Source of the DNA: Flavimaricola sp. | GTDB taxonomy: Bacteria > Pseudomonadota > Alphaproteobacteria > Rhodobacterales > Rhodobacteraceae | Reading direction: 5' to 3' | Length of the DNA: 41,647 nucleotides | Assembly (NCBI GenBank): GCA_029255105.1 | Contig: JAQWWH010000086.1 | Coordinates: 1-41,647, forward strand | Shown: positions 15,863 through 25,440 of the stretch, piece by piece | How positions within the stretch are numbered: position 1 is the first letter of the stretch | How the letters are laid out: each line of letters begins with the position of its first letter | Translations under genes and position numbers: made by a program | The notes under the pieces: generated by a model | The model's database searches: none | Seen by the model: the letters and a program-made list of their open reading frames with translations, nothing else | Told to the model about the DNA's origin: nothing

Positions 15863-18271
15863 ATGCAAACTCCCCTCAGTGCCTCTTACCCGGTCTTGCC
15901 CCTGCGCGATATCGTGGTGTTCCCGCACATGATCGTGCCGCTCTTTGTAGGGCGCGAGAAATCTGTGCGTGCCTTGGAAGAGGTGATGGCCGACGACAAG
16001 CAGATCCTGTTGTCGAGCCAGATTGACCCCGGCGTCGATGACCCGGATTCCGACGGCATCTACAACGCTGGCGTGCTGGCCAATGTGCTGCAACTGCTGA
16101 AATTGCCCGACGGCACGGTAAAGGTGCTGGTCGAAGGCAAAAGCCGTGTGCGCATCACCGACTACGTCGAGAACGACCGTTTCTTTGAAGCGCGCGCCGA
16201 ATACCTGACCGAGGTGATGGGCGATGAAGAGGTCGTATCGGCCCTCGTCCGGTCCGTCGCCCAGGAATTTGAGCGTTACGCCAAGATCCGCAAGAACATC
16301 CCCGAAGAGGCGCTTGCCGCCGTGCTTGAGGCGTCAGAGCCTGCCAAACTGGCCGACCTCGTCGCCGGTCATCTTGGGATCGAGGTGCGTCAAAAGCAGG
16401 AACTGCTTGAAACCCTCTCGGTCGCCGAGCGGCTTGAAAAGGTCTACGGCCTGATGCAGGGCGAAATGTCCGTGCTGCAGGTCGAGAAAAAGATCAAGAC
16501 CCGGGTCAAGAGCCAGATGGAGCGGACCCAGCGTGAATACTATCTGAACGAACAGATGAAGGCGATCCAGCGCGAGCTGGGCGACGGTGAAGAGGGTCAG
16601 AACGAGGTTGCGGAAATCGAAAACCGCATCCTTCAGACCAAACTGTCCAAGGAAGCCCGCGAAAAGGCCGATGCAGAGCTGAAAAAGCTCAAAAGCATGA
16701 GCCCGATGAGCGCCGAGGCGACTGTCGTGCGCAACTACCTCGACTGGATTTTGGGACTGCCTTGGGGTGTGAAGTCGCGCACCAAGAAGGACCTGAAACT
16801 GGCCCAGAAGGTGCTGGACGACGACCACTACGGCCTGGACAAGGTCAAGGAACGGATCGTGGAGTATCTGGCCGTGCAGCAACGCTCGGCCAAGCTGAAG
16901 GGGCCGATCATGTGCCTCGTCGGTCCTCCGGGCGTGGGCAAGACCTCGCTTGGCAAATCGGTTGCCAAGGCCACAGGGCGTGAGTTTATCCGCATCAGCC
17001 TTGGCGGCGTGCGCGACGAGTCCGAGATCCGGGGCCACCGCCGGACCTACATCGGCTCTATGCCCGGCAAGATCATCCAGGCGCTGAAAAAGGCCAAGAC
17101 GACGAACCCGCTTATCCTGCTCGATGAGATCGACAAGATGGGGCAGGATTTCCGTGGCGACCCGGCGTCTGCCATGCTCGAGGTGCTTGACCCCGAACAG
17201 AACTCGACCTTCGTGGACCACTACCTTGAGGTCGAATACGATCTGTCCAACGTCATGTTCCTGACCACGGCGAACTCCTACAACATGCCGGGCCCTTTGC
17301 TGGACCGGATGGAGATCATCAGCCTGGCCGGCTACACCGAGGATGAAAAGCGCGAGATCGCCCGCCAGCACCTGCTGCCCAAGGTCATGAAGAACCATGG
17401 CCTGAAGGCGAAGGAGTTCGAGGTTGACGATGCCGCCCTGACCGAGATGGTCCGTACCTACACCCGCGAAGCGGGCGTGCGGAACCTGGAGCGTGAATTG
17501 GCCAAGATCGCCCGCAAGGCTGTCACCAAGATCGTGCGTAAAGAGCTTGAGAAGGTCGAAGTGACCGAGGCCAACCTTGAGGACTACCTGGGCGTCAAGA
17601 AGTACCGCTACGGGCTGGCCGAAAAGGAAGATCAGGTCGGTGTCGTAACCGGTCTGGCCTGGACGTCGGTCGGGGGTGAGCTTTTGAACATCGAAGCGCT
17701 CCGCCTGCCAGGAAAGGGCCGGATGAAGACGACGGGCAAACTGGGCGATGTGATGAAAGAATCCATCGACGCAGCAAGCTCTTACGTCCGGTCCATCAGC
17801 CCGCAGATCGGGGTGAAACCGCCGAAGTTCGACAAGATCGACATCCACGTCCACGTCCCGGATGGTGCCACCCCCAAGGATGGTCCGTCGGCTGGTCTGG
17901 CCATGGTGACATCGATCGTGTCGGTGCTGACGCAGATCCCTGTCCGCAAGGATATCGCCATGACGGGCGAAGTGTCGTTGCGCGGCAATGCGATGCCTAT
18001 CGGCGGCCTGAAAGAGAAACTGCTGGCGGCGCTGCGCGGTGGCATCACCACGGTGCTGATCCCGGTCGAGAATGAGCGGGACCTGCCCGAGATCCCGGAT
18101 AACGTGAAGGCCGGTCTGACGATCATTCCCGTCAGCCACGTGTCCGAGGTTCTGGAACACGCCTTGGTGCGCAAGCCTGAACCGATTGAATGGGACGAAG
18201 CGGCCGAGGAAGCTGCCGCGCTTGCGGCCGCCAAACCGGCTGACGATGGTGCTGCGGCGACCGCCCATTAA
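15863..18271 (+). CDS. lon: ATP-dependent protease Lon
   Basis: Full-length LonA protease of 802 residues. The N-terminal substrate-recognition domain (about 8-200) is followed by a coiled-coil segment (about 200-310). The AAA+ module has Walker A GPPGVGKT (354-361) and Walker B ILLDE (Asp421-Glu422). The C-terminal protease domain has the Ser676-Lys719 dyad in DGPSAGLAM and [10 protein letters not shown]. It degrades misfolded and regulatory proteins in the cytoplasm. The start at 15863 follows AAGGA with 7 bases of spacing and matches the conserved LonA N-terminus ([14 protein letters not shown]). An Ala-rich tail closes the protein. A strong terminator follows. Confidence 0.97.
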   Translation: MQTPLSASYPVLPLRDIVVFPHMIVPLFVGREKSVRALEEVMADDKQILLSSQIDPGVDDPDSDGIYNAGVLANVLQLLKLPDGTVKVLVEGKSRVRITDYVENDRFFEARAEYLTEVMGDEEVVSALVRSVAQEFERYAKIRKNIPEEALAAVLEASEPAKLADLVAGHLGIEVRQKQELLETLSVAERLEKVYGLMQGEMSVLQVEKKIKTRVKSQMERTQREYYLNEQMKAIQRELGDGEEGQNEVAEIENRILQTKLSKEAREKADAELKKLKSMSPMSAEATVVRNYLDWILGLPWGVKSRTKKDLKLAQKVLDDDHYGLDKVKERIVEYLAVQQRSAKLKGPIMCLVGPPGVGKTSLGKSVAKATGREFIRISLGGVRDESEIRGHRRTYIGSMPGKIIQALKKAKTTNPLILLDEIDKMGQDFRGDPASAMLEVLDPEQNSTFVDHYLEVEYDLSNVMFLTTANSYNMPGPLLDRMEIISLAGYTEDEKREIARQHLLPKVMKNHGLKAKEFEVDDAALTEMVRTYTREAGVRNLERELAKIARKAVTKIVRKELEKVEVTEANLEDYLGVKKYRYGLAEKEDQVGVVTGLAWTSVGGELLNIEALRLPGKGRMKTTGKLGDVMKESIDAASSYVRSISPQIGVKPPKFDKIDIHVHVPDGATPKDGPSAGLAMVTSIVSVLTQIPVRKDIAMTGEVSLRGNAMPIGGLKEKLLAALRGGITTVLIPVENERDLPEIPDNVKAGLTIIPVSHVSEVLEHALVRKPEPIEWDEAAEEAAALAAAKPADDGAAATAH

Positions 18272-18298
18272 TACGGGTCGCTTTGCAAAATGATGATG

Positions 18299-18333
18299 TC
18301 GGCGCGCCCCTTAGCCGGGGCGCGCCGATTTTT
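18299..18333 (+). terminator. Rho-independent terminator after lon
   Basis: TCGGCGCGCCCC pairs perfectly with GGGGCGCGCCGA around the 6-base loop TTAGCC, and a run of T follows. This is the strongest terminator in the window. Confidence 0.88.
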
Positions 18334-18424
18334 GTGTGGACACGCCCGCAATCTTGGCCAGTAGCCGTGGCCCCAAGAGGGGTATAGGCTTGCCCCAACG
18401 GTTCAATCCGAAAAGGGGCAGAGC

Positions 18425-18760
18425 ATGACCAAGACAAATATACCGTCGACCACCATTGTTGAGCCGCAGCCATCGGCAATCGACATGACCGTCCGCGTGC
18501 AGGTCAAGATGAAGGAATTCCTTGAGCGGGTCGTGGCCCGGTCTGGCCTCAAGCGGAACGAGGCCAAGTCGGCTGCAGAAGCAACATTGGCTGTTTTGGG
18601 GGAGGCCATCGCAAATGGCGAAGAGGTAAACTTGCCCGGGCTTGGCAAACTCAAAGTGAACCGGGAAAAGGCGACAGACCGGGGCACGGTCTACGTTATC
18701 CGCGTGGTGCAGAACCGCCCGAACGAAGGTGGCAACGAGCCTCTTGCAGATCAGGTCTAG
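18425..18760 (+). CDS. HU/IHF-family DNA-binding protein
   Basis: A protein of 111 residues. The part from about residue 28 carries the HU fold: an N-terminal helical pair (KEFLERVVARSGLKRNEAK, then AAEATLAVLGEAIANGEEV) and the strand LPGLGKLKVNREK that leads into the DNA-binding arm. The arm is short, and an N-terminal extension of about 25 residues replaces the usual compact start, so this is a divergent member rather than the main HU. A clear ribosome site (AAAAGGGG) precedes the ATG. It is followed 24 bases later by a tRNA gene. Confidence 0.8.
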   Translation: MTKTNIPSTTIVEPQPSAIDMTVRVQVKMKEFLERVVARSGLKRNEAKSAAEATLAVLGEAIANGEEVNLPGLGKLKVNREKATDRGTVYVIRVVQNRPNEGGNEPLADQV

Positions 18761-18784
18761 GACAGCTAAACGACCCATCGGATT

Positions 18785-18859
18785 GGGTGATTAGCTCAGT
18801 GGTAGAGCGCTTCGTTCACATCGAAGATGTCAGGGGTTCAAATCCCTTATCACCCACCA
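18785..18859 (+). tRNA. tRNA-Val (anticodon CAC)
   Basis: A 75-base cloverleaf with acceptor arms GGGTGAT and ATCACCC, discriminator A and an encoded CCA. The anticodon stem CTTCG/CGAAG closes the loop TTCACAT, giving anticodon CAC, which reads GUG valine codons. It is nearly identical outside the anticodon arm to the second valine tRNA at 21546. Confidence 0.95.
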
Positions 18860-19066
18860 TTCCCTCTCTTGCGGCCCGCTGGGCGAAATGATCCTCGGAC
18901 GCGATTAACCATGCCATTACTTTCGCCCCGTCGCATGGTGACAAGGTCGATGGAGGACCGATAGTAAAGGAACTGTAAATTGGTCTGGCAAGTGCCAACC
19001 GACAGCCGGTGTCCTGATCCGTCTTTCTCAAGGAATAGCATCTCCGGCTTACCAGGAGATTAATGC

Positions 19067-20887
19067 TTGCGGCCGTTCTCATTTGAAATCGACTTTGGCC
19101 CATCGTTGAGCGCTTCGTTGAGCGCGTCATTCGGCCCGATGGCCAAAAATGTAGCATTGTCGTCTGCCGTCAACCACCTTGGTACGATGCAGGTTCAACC
19201 GGACCGGGGCCGCACGATCGGCCCCATGCTGGAGGTGGACTTGGCCAAAGATGATCCGCGAACGTCCGCCACTGTCCCGCCCAAGCCAACCGCTTTCACC
19301 GTGTCAAAGCCCGACAAATGGCCCGACCGTTTTCCAGACCAAGGCGCCATCGTCCCAAAGGACGACACCCCGTCCGCCAATAGCGCGGCCGCATCACAGC
19401 TGATAGGCGATCCCTTCCAAGCAATGGAGGCGTTTCAGACGCCATCCCCCCGGACCGTGAAATCAAACCCGCTTGCCGCACTAGACTGGGGCGGAGCCGT
19501 CCTGCCGCCCGCCATCTCGGTCTATTTCGCGCCTGCAGGGGCAAGGCTGGACGGCTACACGTCAGAAGGGTTCAACGCCTATGAAATCAGCCAGTTCCAA
19601 GCGGCCTTCAATCTTCTGGAGGCGGTCTGCAATGTGACGTTCCGGATGACAGACGCCCCCACCGCGACCCTGTCGATTCTTCTGGATACCGACGAAATGG
19701 GGACCAGCGGCTATCTGGGCTACTTTAACCCGCCCGGCACCCACAACCAGGGGATCGGGGTCCTGAACGGTGCTGCCTGGGACAGGGAAGCGGGGCAGGG
19801 CCTTGAGGTTGGTGGCTTTCACTTTGTGACGATTACGCACGAATTGCTTCACGCCCTTGGGTTGGCGCATCCGCATGACAGGGGCGGGCAGTCAGAGCTG
19901 ATGGCCGGGGTCGAACATGCCCATGACGATTTTGGCGACTACCTCCTAAACCAGGGTGTCTTTACCAACATGTCCTACAACAGCGGCCACGCCGCGGGCC
20001 GGTATGCTGGTGGTCAAGACATCCGCTTTGGCTTTGAAGCGGGGCCGATGGCCCTCGATATCGCGGTCTTGCAGGACAAGTACGGGGCAAACATGAAGAC
20101 GGCGATGGGGGACACGTTGTACCAATTGCCGGACCGGAACGGTCCGGGGACCTATTGGCGCAGCATCTGGGACGCGGGCGGCACGGACACACTGCGCCAT
20201 GATGGGGCAGGGGACGCAGTCATAGACCTTCGTCCGGCGACTTTGCGGACAGAGACGGGTGGCGGCGGATTTCTGTCCTCGGTCGAGGGTGTCTCAGGCG
20301 GCTATACCATCGCCGCCGGGGTGATCATCGAAAACGCCGTGGGTGGCGCTGGATTTGACCGCCTGATAGGCAATGCTGCCGACAATCACTTGTCTGGCAG
20401 CGGTGGTGCCGACCGGATCTTCGGCGGGGACGGAGCGGACAAGCTCTTTGGCGGGGATGATGGTGACTTTCTTGTGGGGGATGAAGGGGATGACGTTCTT
20501 TTCGGTGGTGCCGGGGACGACATCCTCGTTGGAGGGCGCGGGCGCGACTGGCTTTTTGGGGGGGCTGGAGCGGATACTTTCGTCTTTGGTACCGACGACA
20601 GCGGGGTACTTTACGGCCAACGCGACGTTATCGGCAGTTTTGAAGGTGGCATCGACAAAATTCATCTGCGCGGCATCGATGGCGATCCGGCGGTGCAGGG
20701 CCATCAGGCGCTGCATTTTGCCAGTGCCGACAACACGTTGATGGCTGGCAGGAACCAGGTCCTCTCATCGCGTATCGATGACACACGCAGCCTTTTGACG
20801 GTCGACTACGACACTGACGGCGTTGCCGATCTGCAGGTCGTCATCAATAGTGCCATCAGTCTTACGGTCGACGATTTCATCCTGTAG
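19067..20887 (+). CDS. M10-family RTX metalloprotease (serralysin-like)
   Basis: A secreted zinc protease of 606 residues. The site HELLHALGLAHP (258-269) is the HExxHxxGxxHP signature of M10 enzymes, and the Met-turn is NMSYN (Met302). Calcium-binding RTX nonapeptides of the GGxGxD type follow (about 420-505), for example GGDGADKLFGGDDGD. A C-terminal segment typical of type I secretion substrates ends in DDFIL. There is no Sec signal peptide, as expected for type I secretion, but no exporter genes lie nearby. The TTG at 19067 has AGGAG 8 bases upstream; an internal ATG at 19139 is the alternative. The first 150 residues are of unknown role. Confidence 0.88.
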   Translation: MRPFSFEIDFGPSLSASLSASFGPMAKNVALSSAVNHLGTMQVQPDRGRTIGPMLEVDLAKDDPRTSATVPPKPTAFTVSKPDKWPDRFPDQGAIVPKDDTPSANSAAASQLIGDPFQAMEAFQTPSPRTVKSNPLAALDWGGAVLPPAISVYFAPAGARLDGYTSEGFNAYEISQFQAAFNLLEAVCNVTFRMTDAPTATLSILLDTDEMGTSGYLGYFNPPGTHNQGIGVLNGAAWDREAGQGLEVGGFHFVTITHELLHALGLAHPHDRGGQSELMAGVEHAHDDFGDYLLNQGVFTNMSYNSGHAAGRYAGGQDIRFGFEAGPMALDIAVLQDKYGANMKTAMGDTLYQLPDRNGPGTYWRSIWDAGGTDTLRHDGAGDAVIDLRPATLRTETGGGGFLSSVEGVSGGYTIAAGVIIENAVGGAGFDRLIGNAADNHLSGSGGADRIFGGDGADKLFGGDDGDFLVGDEGDDVLFGGAGDDILVGGRGRDWLFGGAGADTFVFGTDDSGVLYGQRDVIGSFEGGIDKIHLRGIDGDPAVQGHQALHFASADNTLMAGRNQVLSSRIDDTRSLLTVDYDTDGVADLQVVINSAISLTVDDFIL

Positions 20888-20919
20888 TGGGTAGGTTGTT
20901 GGTCAAAGGAGATTGCGGG

Positions 20920-21498
20920 ATGACCCTGCCCGAGCTGTTCGTGATGCGTCATGGCGAGACCGAGTGGAACCTGGCCGGGCGCTGGCAAGGTGATCGAGAT
21001 TCGCCACTCACGACCAAGGGCGAGGCTCAGGCACGCGAAATGGGGGCCATGCTGCGGCGATTGGGGGTCACAGCCCAAAGTCACAGGCTTTATTCAAGCC
21101 CGATGACCCGCGCGCGGCGCACAGCTCTTCTGGCGGGCGGGGACGACTGGCCTATCATTGAGGATGCTCGCCTGCGCGAGATTTCGGTCGGTGACTGGAC
21201 CGGTCGGAGCCGCGACGAGATCCGGCTTGAGACCGATCTGCCGGAGGATGCACACTTTATGGACTTTTACGCTCGTGCCCCCGAAGGCGAGCCGTTCGAA
21301 GAGGTCATGTCCCGCGTCCAGCGCTTTCTGCGGAGCCTCGATGGCCCCAGCGTGATCGTAACCCACGGCATCACCTCCCGTTTTTTGCGGACGGCGGCAA
21401 TGGGTTGGGGACTGGATCGCGTGCTGGAACTGCCCGGCGGTCAGGGGGTCATCCACCACGTCGCCAACAATCAGCACGCCGAATTGCAGCCAGAGTGA
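20920..21498 (+). CDS. Histidine phosphatase family protein (phosphoglycerate mutase-like)
   Basis: Cytoplasmic phosphatase of 192 residues. MRHGETEWN (Arg10, His11) is the phospho-histidine loop. The second active-site histidine lies in VIVTHGITSRFL, and an acidic pair occurs in LREISVGDWTG. The family covers phosphoglycerate mutases, alpha-ribazole phosphatases and general phosphatases; the short length favours a phosphatase. The start at 20920 has AAAGGAG 8 bases upstream. It lies 32 bases after the protease gene and may share its transcript. Confidence 0.9.
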   Translation: MTLPELFVMRHGETEWNLAGRWQGDRDSPLTTKGEAQAREMGAMLRRLGVTAQSHRLYSSPMTRARRTALLAGGDDWPIIEDARLREISVGDWTGRSRDEIRLETDLPEDAHFMDFYARAPEGEPFEEVMSRVQRFLRSLDGPSVIVTHGITSRFLRTAAMGWGLDRVLELPGGQGVIHHVANNQHAELQPE

Positions 21499-21545
21499 GC
21501 TTCGGTCTTGCTTGCATGGAACAGCCCGGCTAAACCGCGCCAGTC

Positions 21546-21621
<76 letters not shown>

Positions 21622-21670
21622 TTCCCATTTTCAACGACCGTAAGTGACTATTTTTTTTGAATTAAAGATA

Positions 21671-21703
21671 GGGTGCGGGGTTGTGAAATTTGGGTGCGGG
21701 GTT
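21671..21703. repeat. Pair of direct repeats between tRNA and integrase
   Basis: GGGTGCGGGGTT occurs at 21671-21682 and again at 21692-21703, exactly 21 bases apart (two helical turns). The place, between the tRNA core site and the integrase gene, fits arm-type binding sites for the integrase or an excision factor. Confidence 0.5.
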
Positions 21704-21721
21704 ACTACGTGCCCGTTTTGT

Positions 21722-22726
21722 TCAGTTTTTGCTCCACCCACGTAGGGCGAGTCGACGGCGATCAGCCGTTCTGGTGTACAACGACGCCATGCGGCCGCCG
21801 CTCCAACCGAACATTGCCTCCAGCTCAGCCACCGTGGCACCGGCCTCGGCCGCCCTTGTGGCAGCGATCTTGCGAAGTCCGTGTGCCGACTTCTGCACAC
21901 CCGCCGCGTTGCATGCATCGCGGAACATGTTGCCGAAACTTTCCTTCACCAGTGGCTTGCCGTTTTTGCCCACCACGAAGTGCATGTCGCCGGTAGGTCC
22001 GGCCTCCAGCGCACGCTGGAGTGGCGGCAGAATAGGTATGTTCACCTCTGTGCCGGTCTTGGCTGTCTGTATCGTGGCGACCCCTTCACGTACGTGCTGC
22101 ACGCCGATGGTCACAGCATCCCCACGGCGCAGCCCTGTGTAGAGCAGGACGTCGATCCAGACGCGCTCGTGTGTGCCGAGCGGCCACTTGGCGTAGTACT
22201 GTTCAACGTCCTCGTCGACCCAAGCCACGAAACCGGATGTCTTCGGTTTCTTTGGCGGTTTCACGCCTGCGGTTGGGTCGGCCTCAAGGAGGGAGACGTC
22301 CACTGCCCAAACAAACATTCCGCGCATCGTGGCGATAAAGTGCCCCGCCTGCGACGGAGTTTTTGCCCGCCGCTCTCGCCCGTCAATGATGTGCTTGCGC
22401 GTGATGGCAGTAAAGGGTGCTTCTCCTGAGGTTTCGACGACTTGCTTGAAGATGTTGTCGCGTTGCTTGCGCGTTGCCGGTGACAGAGATGTGTAACTGC
22501 TGGACTTGCGGTACTGGCTCAGCAGCCACTTCAGGCTCCTCGGGTCGTCTTTGGTCTGATCCTGTGGCTTCTCACCGGCGAGGGCTGCGCGGTATGCGGC
22601 CATGAACGCGTCGGAGCCGTACTCTCCCGGCAACCGTGTTCGGGGGCCGTCCTGCACCCGGAAGTACCAGACGATGGTCCCGTGGCGTGTTTTCTCGCGG
22701 AGGATGTAGGGCAGGCGCTTTGTCAT
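21722..22726 (-). CDS. int: Tyrosine recombinase / phage integrase
   Basis: A protein of 334 residues with an N-terminal arm- and core-binding part (about 1-160) and a C-terminal catalytic domain. The catalytic set is Arg200 (TGLRRGD), Lys223, His282 and Arg285 (HGLRK), Trp308 in the position often held by His, and Tyr317 (SLYTRT). All are present, so it may still be active. It would insert the element at the tRNA and, with an excision factor, remove it. The gene is at the tRNA end and points toward it. Six bases separate it from the small upstream gene. Confidence 0.95.
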   Translation of the reverse strand: MTKRLPYILREKTRHGTIVWYFRVQDGPRTRLPGEYGSDAFMAAYRAALAGEKPQDQTKDDPRSLKWLLSQYRKSSSYTSLSPATRKQRDNIFKQVVETSGEAPFTAITRKHIIDGRERRAKTPSQAGHFIATMRGMFVWAVDVSLLEADPTAGVKPPKKPKTSGFVAWVDEDVEQYYAKWPLGTHERVWIDVLLYTGLRRGDAVTIGVQHVREGVATIQTAKTGTEVNIPILPPLQRALEAGPTGDMHFVVGKNGKPLVKESFGNMFRDACNAAGVQKSAHGLRKIAATRAAEAGATVAELEAMFGWSGGRMASLYTRTADRRRLALRGWSKN

Positions 22727-22732
22727 GCCCCA

Positions 22733-22909
22733 CTATAGTCGAATGTCGACTGCTGTGTCTACCTGTGGACTCGTACGCACCTCTGAAGGCACGATACGGA
22801 TACGGCCATCAGGTTCCAGAATGACCTCGACGTTGAGGTCACACTGGTTGGCCGCGCGAAGCGCTCTGGCGATGTCGGCCTGTCTGAATTTTGCTGGTGC
22901 CCGTGGCAT
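22733..22909 (-). CDS. Small conserved protein upstream of integrase
   Basis: A protein of 58 residues beginning MPRAPAKFRQADIARALRAA and containing an EPDGRIRIV strand segment. Short proteins with a helix (a KFTQADxxRAxKAA-like pattern) followed by a GKI-type strand often sit just upstream of integrases in alphaproteobacterial elements; their function is unproven and an excision-related role is only a guess. The frame is open upstream into a dCMP deaminase fragment, so an 88-residue reading from 22999 exists; the ATG at 22909 is preferred because the family resemblance starts there. Confidence 0.6.
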   Translation of the reverse strand: MPRAPAKFRQADIARALRAANQCDLNVEVILEPDGRIRIVPSEVRTSPQVDTAVDIRL

Positions 22910-22919
22910 TAGATCACGC

Positions 22920-23046
22920 CTCCCCCAAGATGACTGAAAGATCACGGCCCCCACCTTGGTGGAAGGGTCTTTGCTGAGCTTGGCGACATACGCCGCCATC
23001 TCGACTGCCCAACTTGCAGTTTTGTACAGTTCAGTGAGTTGGCCAT
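22920..23046 (-). pseudogene. dCMP deaminase-like N-terminal fragment
   Basis: One reading frame gives ELYKTASWAVEMAAYVAKLS followed by KDPSTKVGAVIF, the N-terminal signature of phage and cellular deoxycytidylate deaminases. The zinc-binding, catalytic remainder (HxE and PCxxC) is missing. A good ribosome site (AAGGAGG) precedes an ATG at 23046 that is one base out of frame with this segment. The fragment runs straight into the small gene upstream of the integrase. Both a start-proximal frameshift and a deletion of most of the gene are therefore visible. Confidence 0.65.
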
Positions 23047-23048
23047 CA

Positions 23049-24101
23049 CTATGCGTCCTCCTTGGCGGTTTCGTCTTTCGTGGGTTTTCCGGTCTGCACC
23101 AGTGAAAGGGCTTTCCCGTCGAACAGTTTTCGGTAGTTGATTTCGTAGCAAGTAGACGAACCGCTCGGCACCGTAGTGCCGGATCCTATGCGGACTTTGT
23201 GGCCAGGTTTGCCGTCCGGGTTCATAATCAGGTAGCCTGTGCGATCCATCTCTGCGCGCAGTTCAGATTGGGCGATCCCGTTTTCTTTGCACCAGTCGCT
23301 CACAGCTTTGGCTGTAATGTAGACCTTCTTGTCCTCGGTGCAGACGCGACCGACAGCGGCAGCGCGAAGCGGTTCCATCGGGAGTTCTTTGCGGCCGGAC
23401 CGGCCGTCACCGAAGTGCTTGGTTATGATGAGTCGTCCCGGCAGAGACGCGATGAACTGCGCCAGCATCTCCCCTGTGTTCATGTTATTCTCGCGGCGGC
23501 TCTCGCGCATCGCCAGGACTTCTTCCAAGGCCCACTGTTTGATAGCCTTCATGTCGAACGAGATGAGGCCGATCTTCTCCGCGATCTTGCCTGCCACCAG
23601 TGCCGTGACGATGGCGTCCCGGTAGAACCGTTCCTTGTTATCTTCGGCGTCTTTGGGGTTAACATTGGAGCGAGCGGCCACCAGTCCGCGACGGACCCAG
23701 TCCATGTTCTTGATGATGAACCGGATGTATGGGCGGCAGGCAGCGCCGCACAGGTTGTCCATGTGGTGCTCTACCTCTGCCTGCGTGATGTCCGGGAACA
23801 GCCTGTCGCTGAAGCCTTCCGGCAGCGAGACCTCAAAGAAGCGAAGCTGCGTGGCTTCTACCCTGTACCCGGCTGGCAGTTTGCTGATGGTCTCGCCCAG
23901 CCTGTCGTTACTGGTGATGAAGCTGTTCTTGAACCACTCGTCACCCGTCGTGGCGAACTTGCCGTTTGACCCCAAGCGTTCCTTATCCCTGCCGTTGGCA
24001 AGGGCGTAGGCGGTACGGGTCAACTCCTCAGGTGTACGACCTGAGAACTCGTCGAGCAGCATGGGAACTGCGCCGGTGGACGACGTTGTCTTCGTCGACA
24101 T
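23049..24101 (-). pseudogene. Helicase part of a phage primase-helicase, N-terminally truncated (DUF927-like)
   Basis: From the ATG at 24101 the frame encodes about 350 residues. The start region contains PMLLDEFSGRTPEELTRTAY, a Walker B-like segment (LLDEF). Then come ALANGRDKERLG, SFITSNDRLGETISKLPAGY and a long C-terminal part. This resembles the rear half of phage superfamily III or DUF927-type helicases. The Walker A loop that should precede it is absent. It overlaps the 3' end of the primase frame in another phase, so both look like halves of one original protein that lost its middle. ATPase function is unlikely. Confidence 0.6.
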
Positions 24102-25365
24102 AGGCGCGCGCCAGCGTAGCACCGTTCCACCGGTAGCCTGACTGCGGCCAGTAAGGGATGATCTTGCCTTCAATCGTAGACCCCATCCCGTCGGGTGGGT
24201 TGGGGGCCGGTGCCGTCGACGTCGTGTTAGAACTTTGCGGTGCGTCCGCAACGACGGTTTCTTTTTCGACGGACGGGGCGTTCTCGCTGAAGCCAAGCTG
24301 AACCGGGAACTTGCACTTTCCTGCCATTGGGCATGTAGCCATGCAGCCGATGTGGCGATCCATCTCAGCGCATGATGTCGGGCCTACGGACCACTCGTCT
24401 ATCTTGGCTTGGGTCTCGTCGAAGGAGTAGCCGTCATAGCCCTTGGACCAGTCGTGTACGATGTCCTCGCCGCCTTCGCAGAATTTCACAATTCCAATCG
24501 CGCGGTGCCAATGCGGCTCAGGTAGGTCGCCGCCCGTATCACGGAACTGGCGAACCGCAGCGCAGTGCTCTGCTATCTTGTCGGCGTCTGCGGGCGGGAA
24601 CTCACCGAGGGCCGCTGCAAAGGGGTTGGCCGATGCCGGACCCTTTTTTCTGGCAGCTGGCGCGGGCGGCACGTTGTTGTCGCGGATGTAGGACTGAAGG
24701 GCGTGGCGCACCTTTTCAACTTGGTAGGTCTTACCTCGCTTGAGAAGCTCTACCTTGCGTGGCGGATCGTACTTGCGGTTGTGCACGCCGATAGGCCGGA
24801 GGACTCGGGAGATGTCCATGTCGACGGCGGTGTCATACCGGATACCCAAATGGTTGCAGACGTCCCGCTTCATCGAGGACAAGTCTTCCCACTCCAAGGG
24901 ATCAATGTCTTCCTCGAGGTGGAAGTAGGTGTGGTAGCCGCCGCCAGAGGACACGATAGTAGGGGTGAGACGAAGAGCCTTGGCCAGCTTTACGAGGTCA
25001 GCGAGAGCCTCCTCGCGCGTGTCGTAGCACGCATCTGGCTTGCCTTCTTCGCGGGCTTTGCGGTTTTTCTCAGGATCGACGTCGAAGTCATCGAACAGTG
25101 CCCGGCACGCGACGACGTTTTCCTGTGTGCGGATGCGCCGCTTGTTTTTGTCCGGATCGTGATACCAATCGCCGAAGGCGTTGACTGCGAAGTAGACCGT
25201 ATCTCCGCGCGCGTCGAAGATTTCTGCTGCCCGTGCTGCTGCTTCGGCGGTTGGGTAACTTCTGTATTTGAACCAGACTCCGCCGTTCCCGTTCGGCACT
25301 GCAAGGGCGATAACCTTGATGCCTTGGAACGGTAGGACCAGTTCAAGAAATTCTTGTGCACCCAT
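24028..25365 (-). CDS. Phage-type AEP primase (primase half of a broken primase-helicase)
   Basis: A protein of 445 residues. The archaeo-eukaryotic primase motifs are visible: FDDFDVD (Asp95, Asp97), SSGGGYHTYF (Ser139 to His145) and DTAVDMDISRVLRPIG (third acidic residue near 182-184). A cysteine set CAEMDRHIGCMATCPMAGKC follows near 350, suited to a zinc or iron-sulfur site. It would make primers for replication of the element. The last 15-20 residues are an out-of-frame tail created where the helicase domain was deleted. The primase domain itself looks intact. Genes of this type occur in marine podoviruses and satellites. Confidence 0.7.
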   Translation of the reverse strand: MGAQEFLELVLPFQGIKVIALAVPNGNGGVWFKYRSYPTAEAAARAAEIFDARGDTVYFAVNAFGDWYHDPDKNKRRIRTQENVVACRALFDDFDVDPEKNRKAREEGKPDACYDTREEALADLVKLAKALRLTPTIVSSGGGYHTYFHLEEDIDPLEWEDLSSMKRDVCNHLGIRYDTAVDMDISRVLRPIGVHNRKYDPPRKVELLKRGKTYQVEKVRHALQSYIRDNNVPPAPAARKKGPASANPFAAALGEFPPADADKIAEHCAAVRQFRDTGGDLPEPHWHRAIGIVKFCEGGEDIVHDWSKGYDGYSFDETQAKIDEWSVGPTSCAEMDRHIGCMATCPMAGKCKFPVQLGFSENAPSVEKETVVADAPQSSNTTSTAPAPNPPDGMGSTIEGKIIPYWPQSGYRWNGATLARAYVDEDNVVHRRSSHAARRVLRSYT

Positions 25366-25440
25366 AGCCCGCCTGTTTTTTGCTGACGTGTTAGCATGTA
25401 TGGCAGCCGGAGCGAACCCCGGCTGAATGTGGCGACAGTA

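Noticed and set aside
16334..18268. Long minus-strand open frame over lon
   Set aside because: Antisense of an intact Lon gene; low-complexity composition and no motif.
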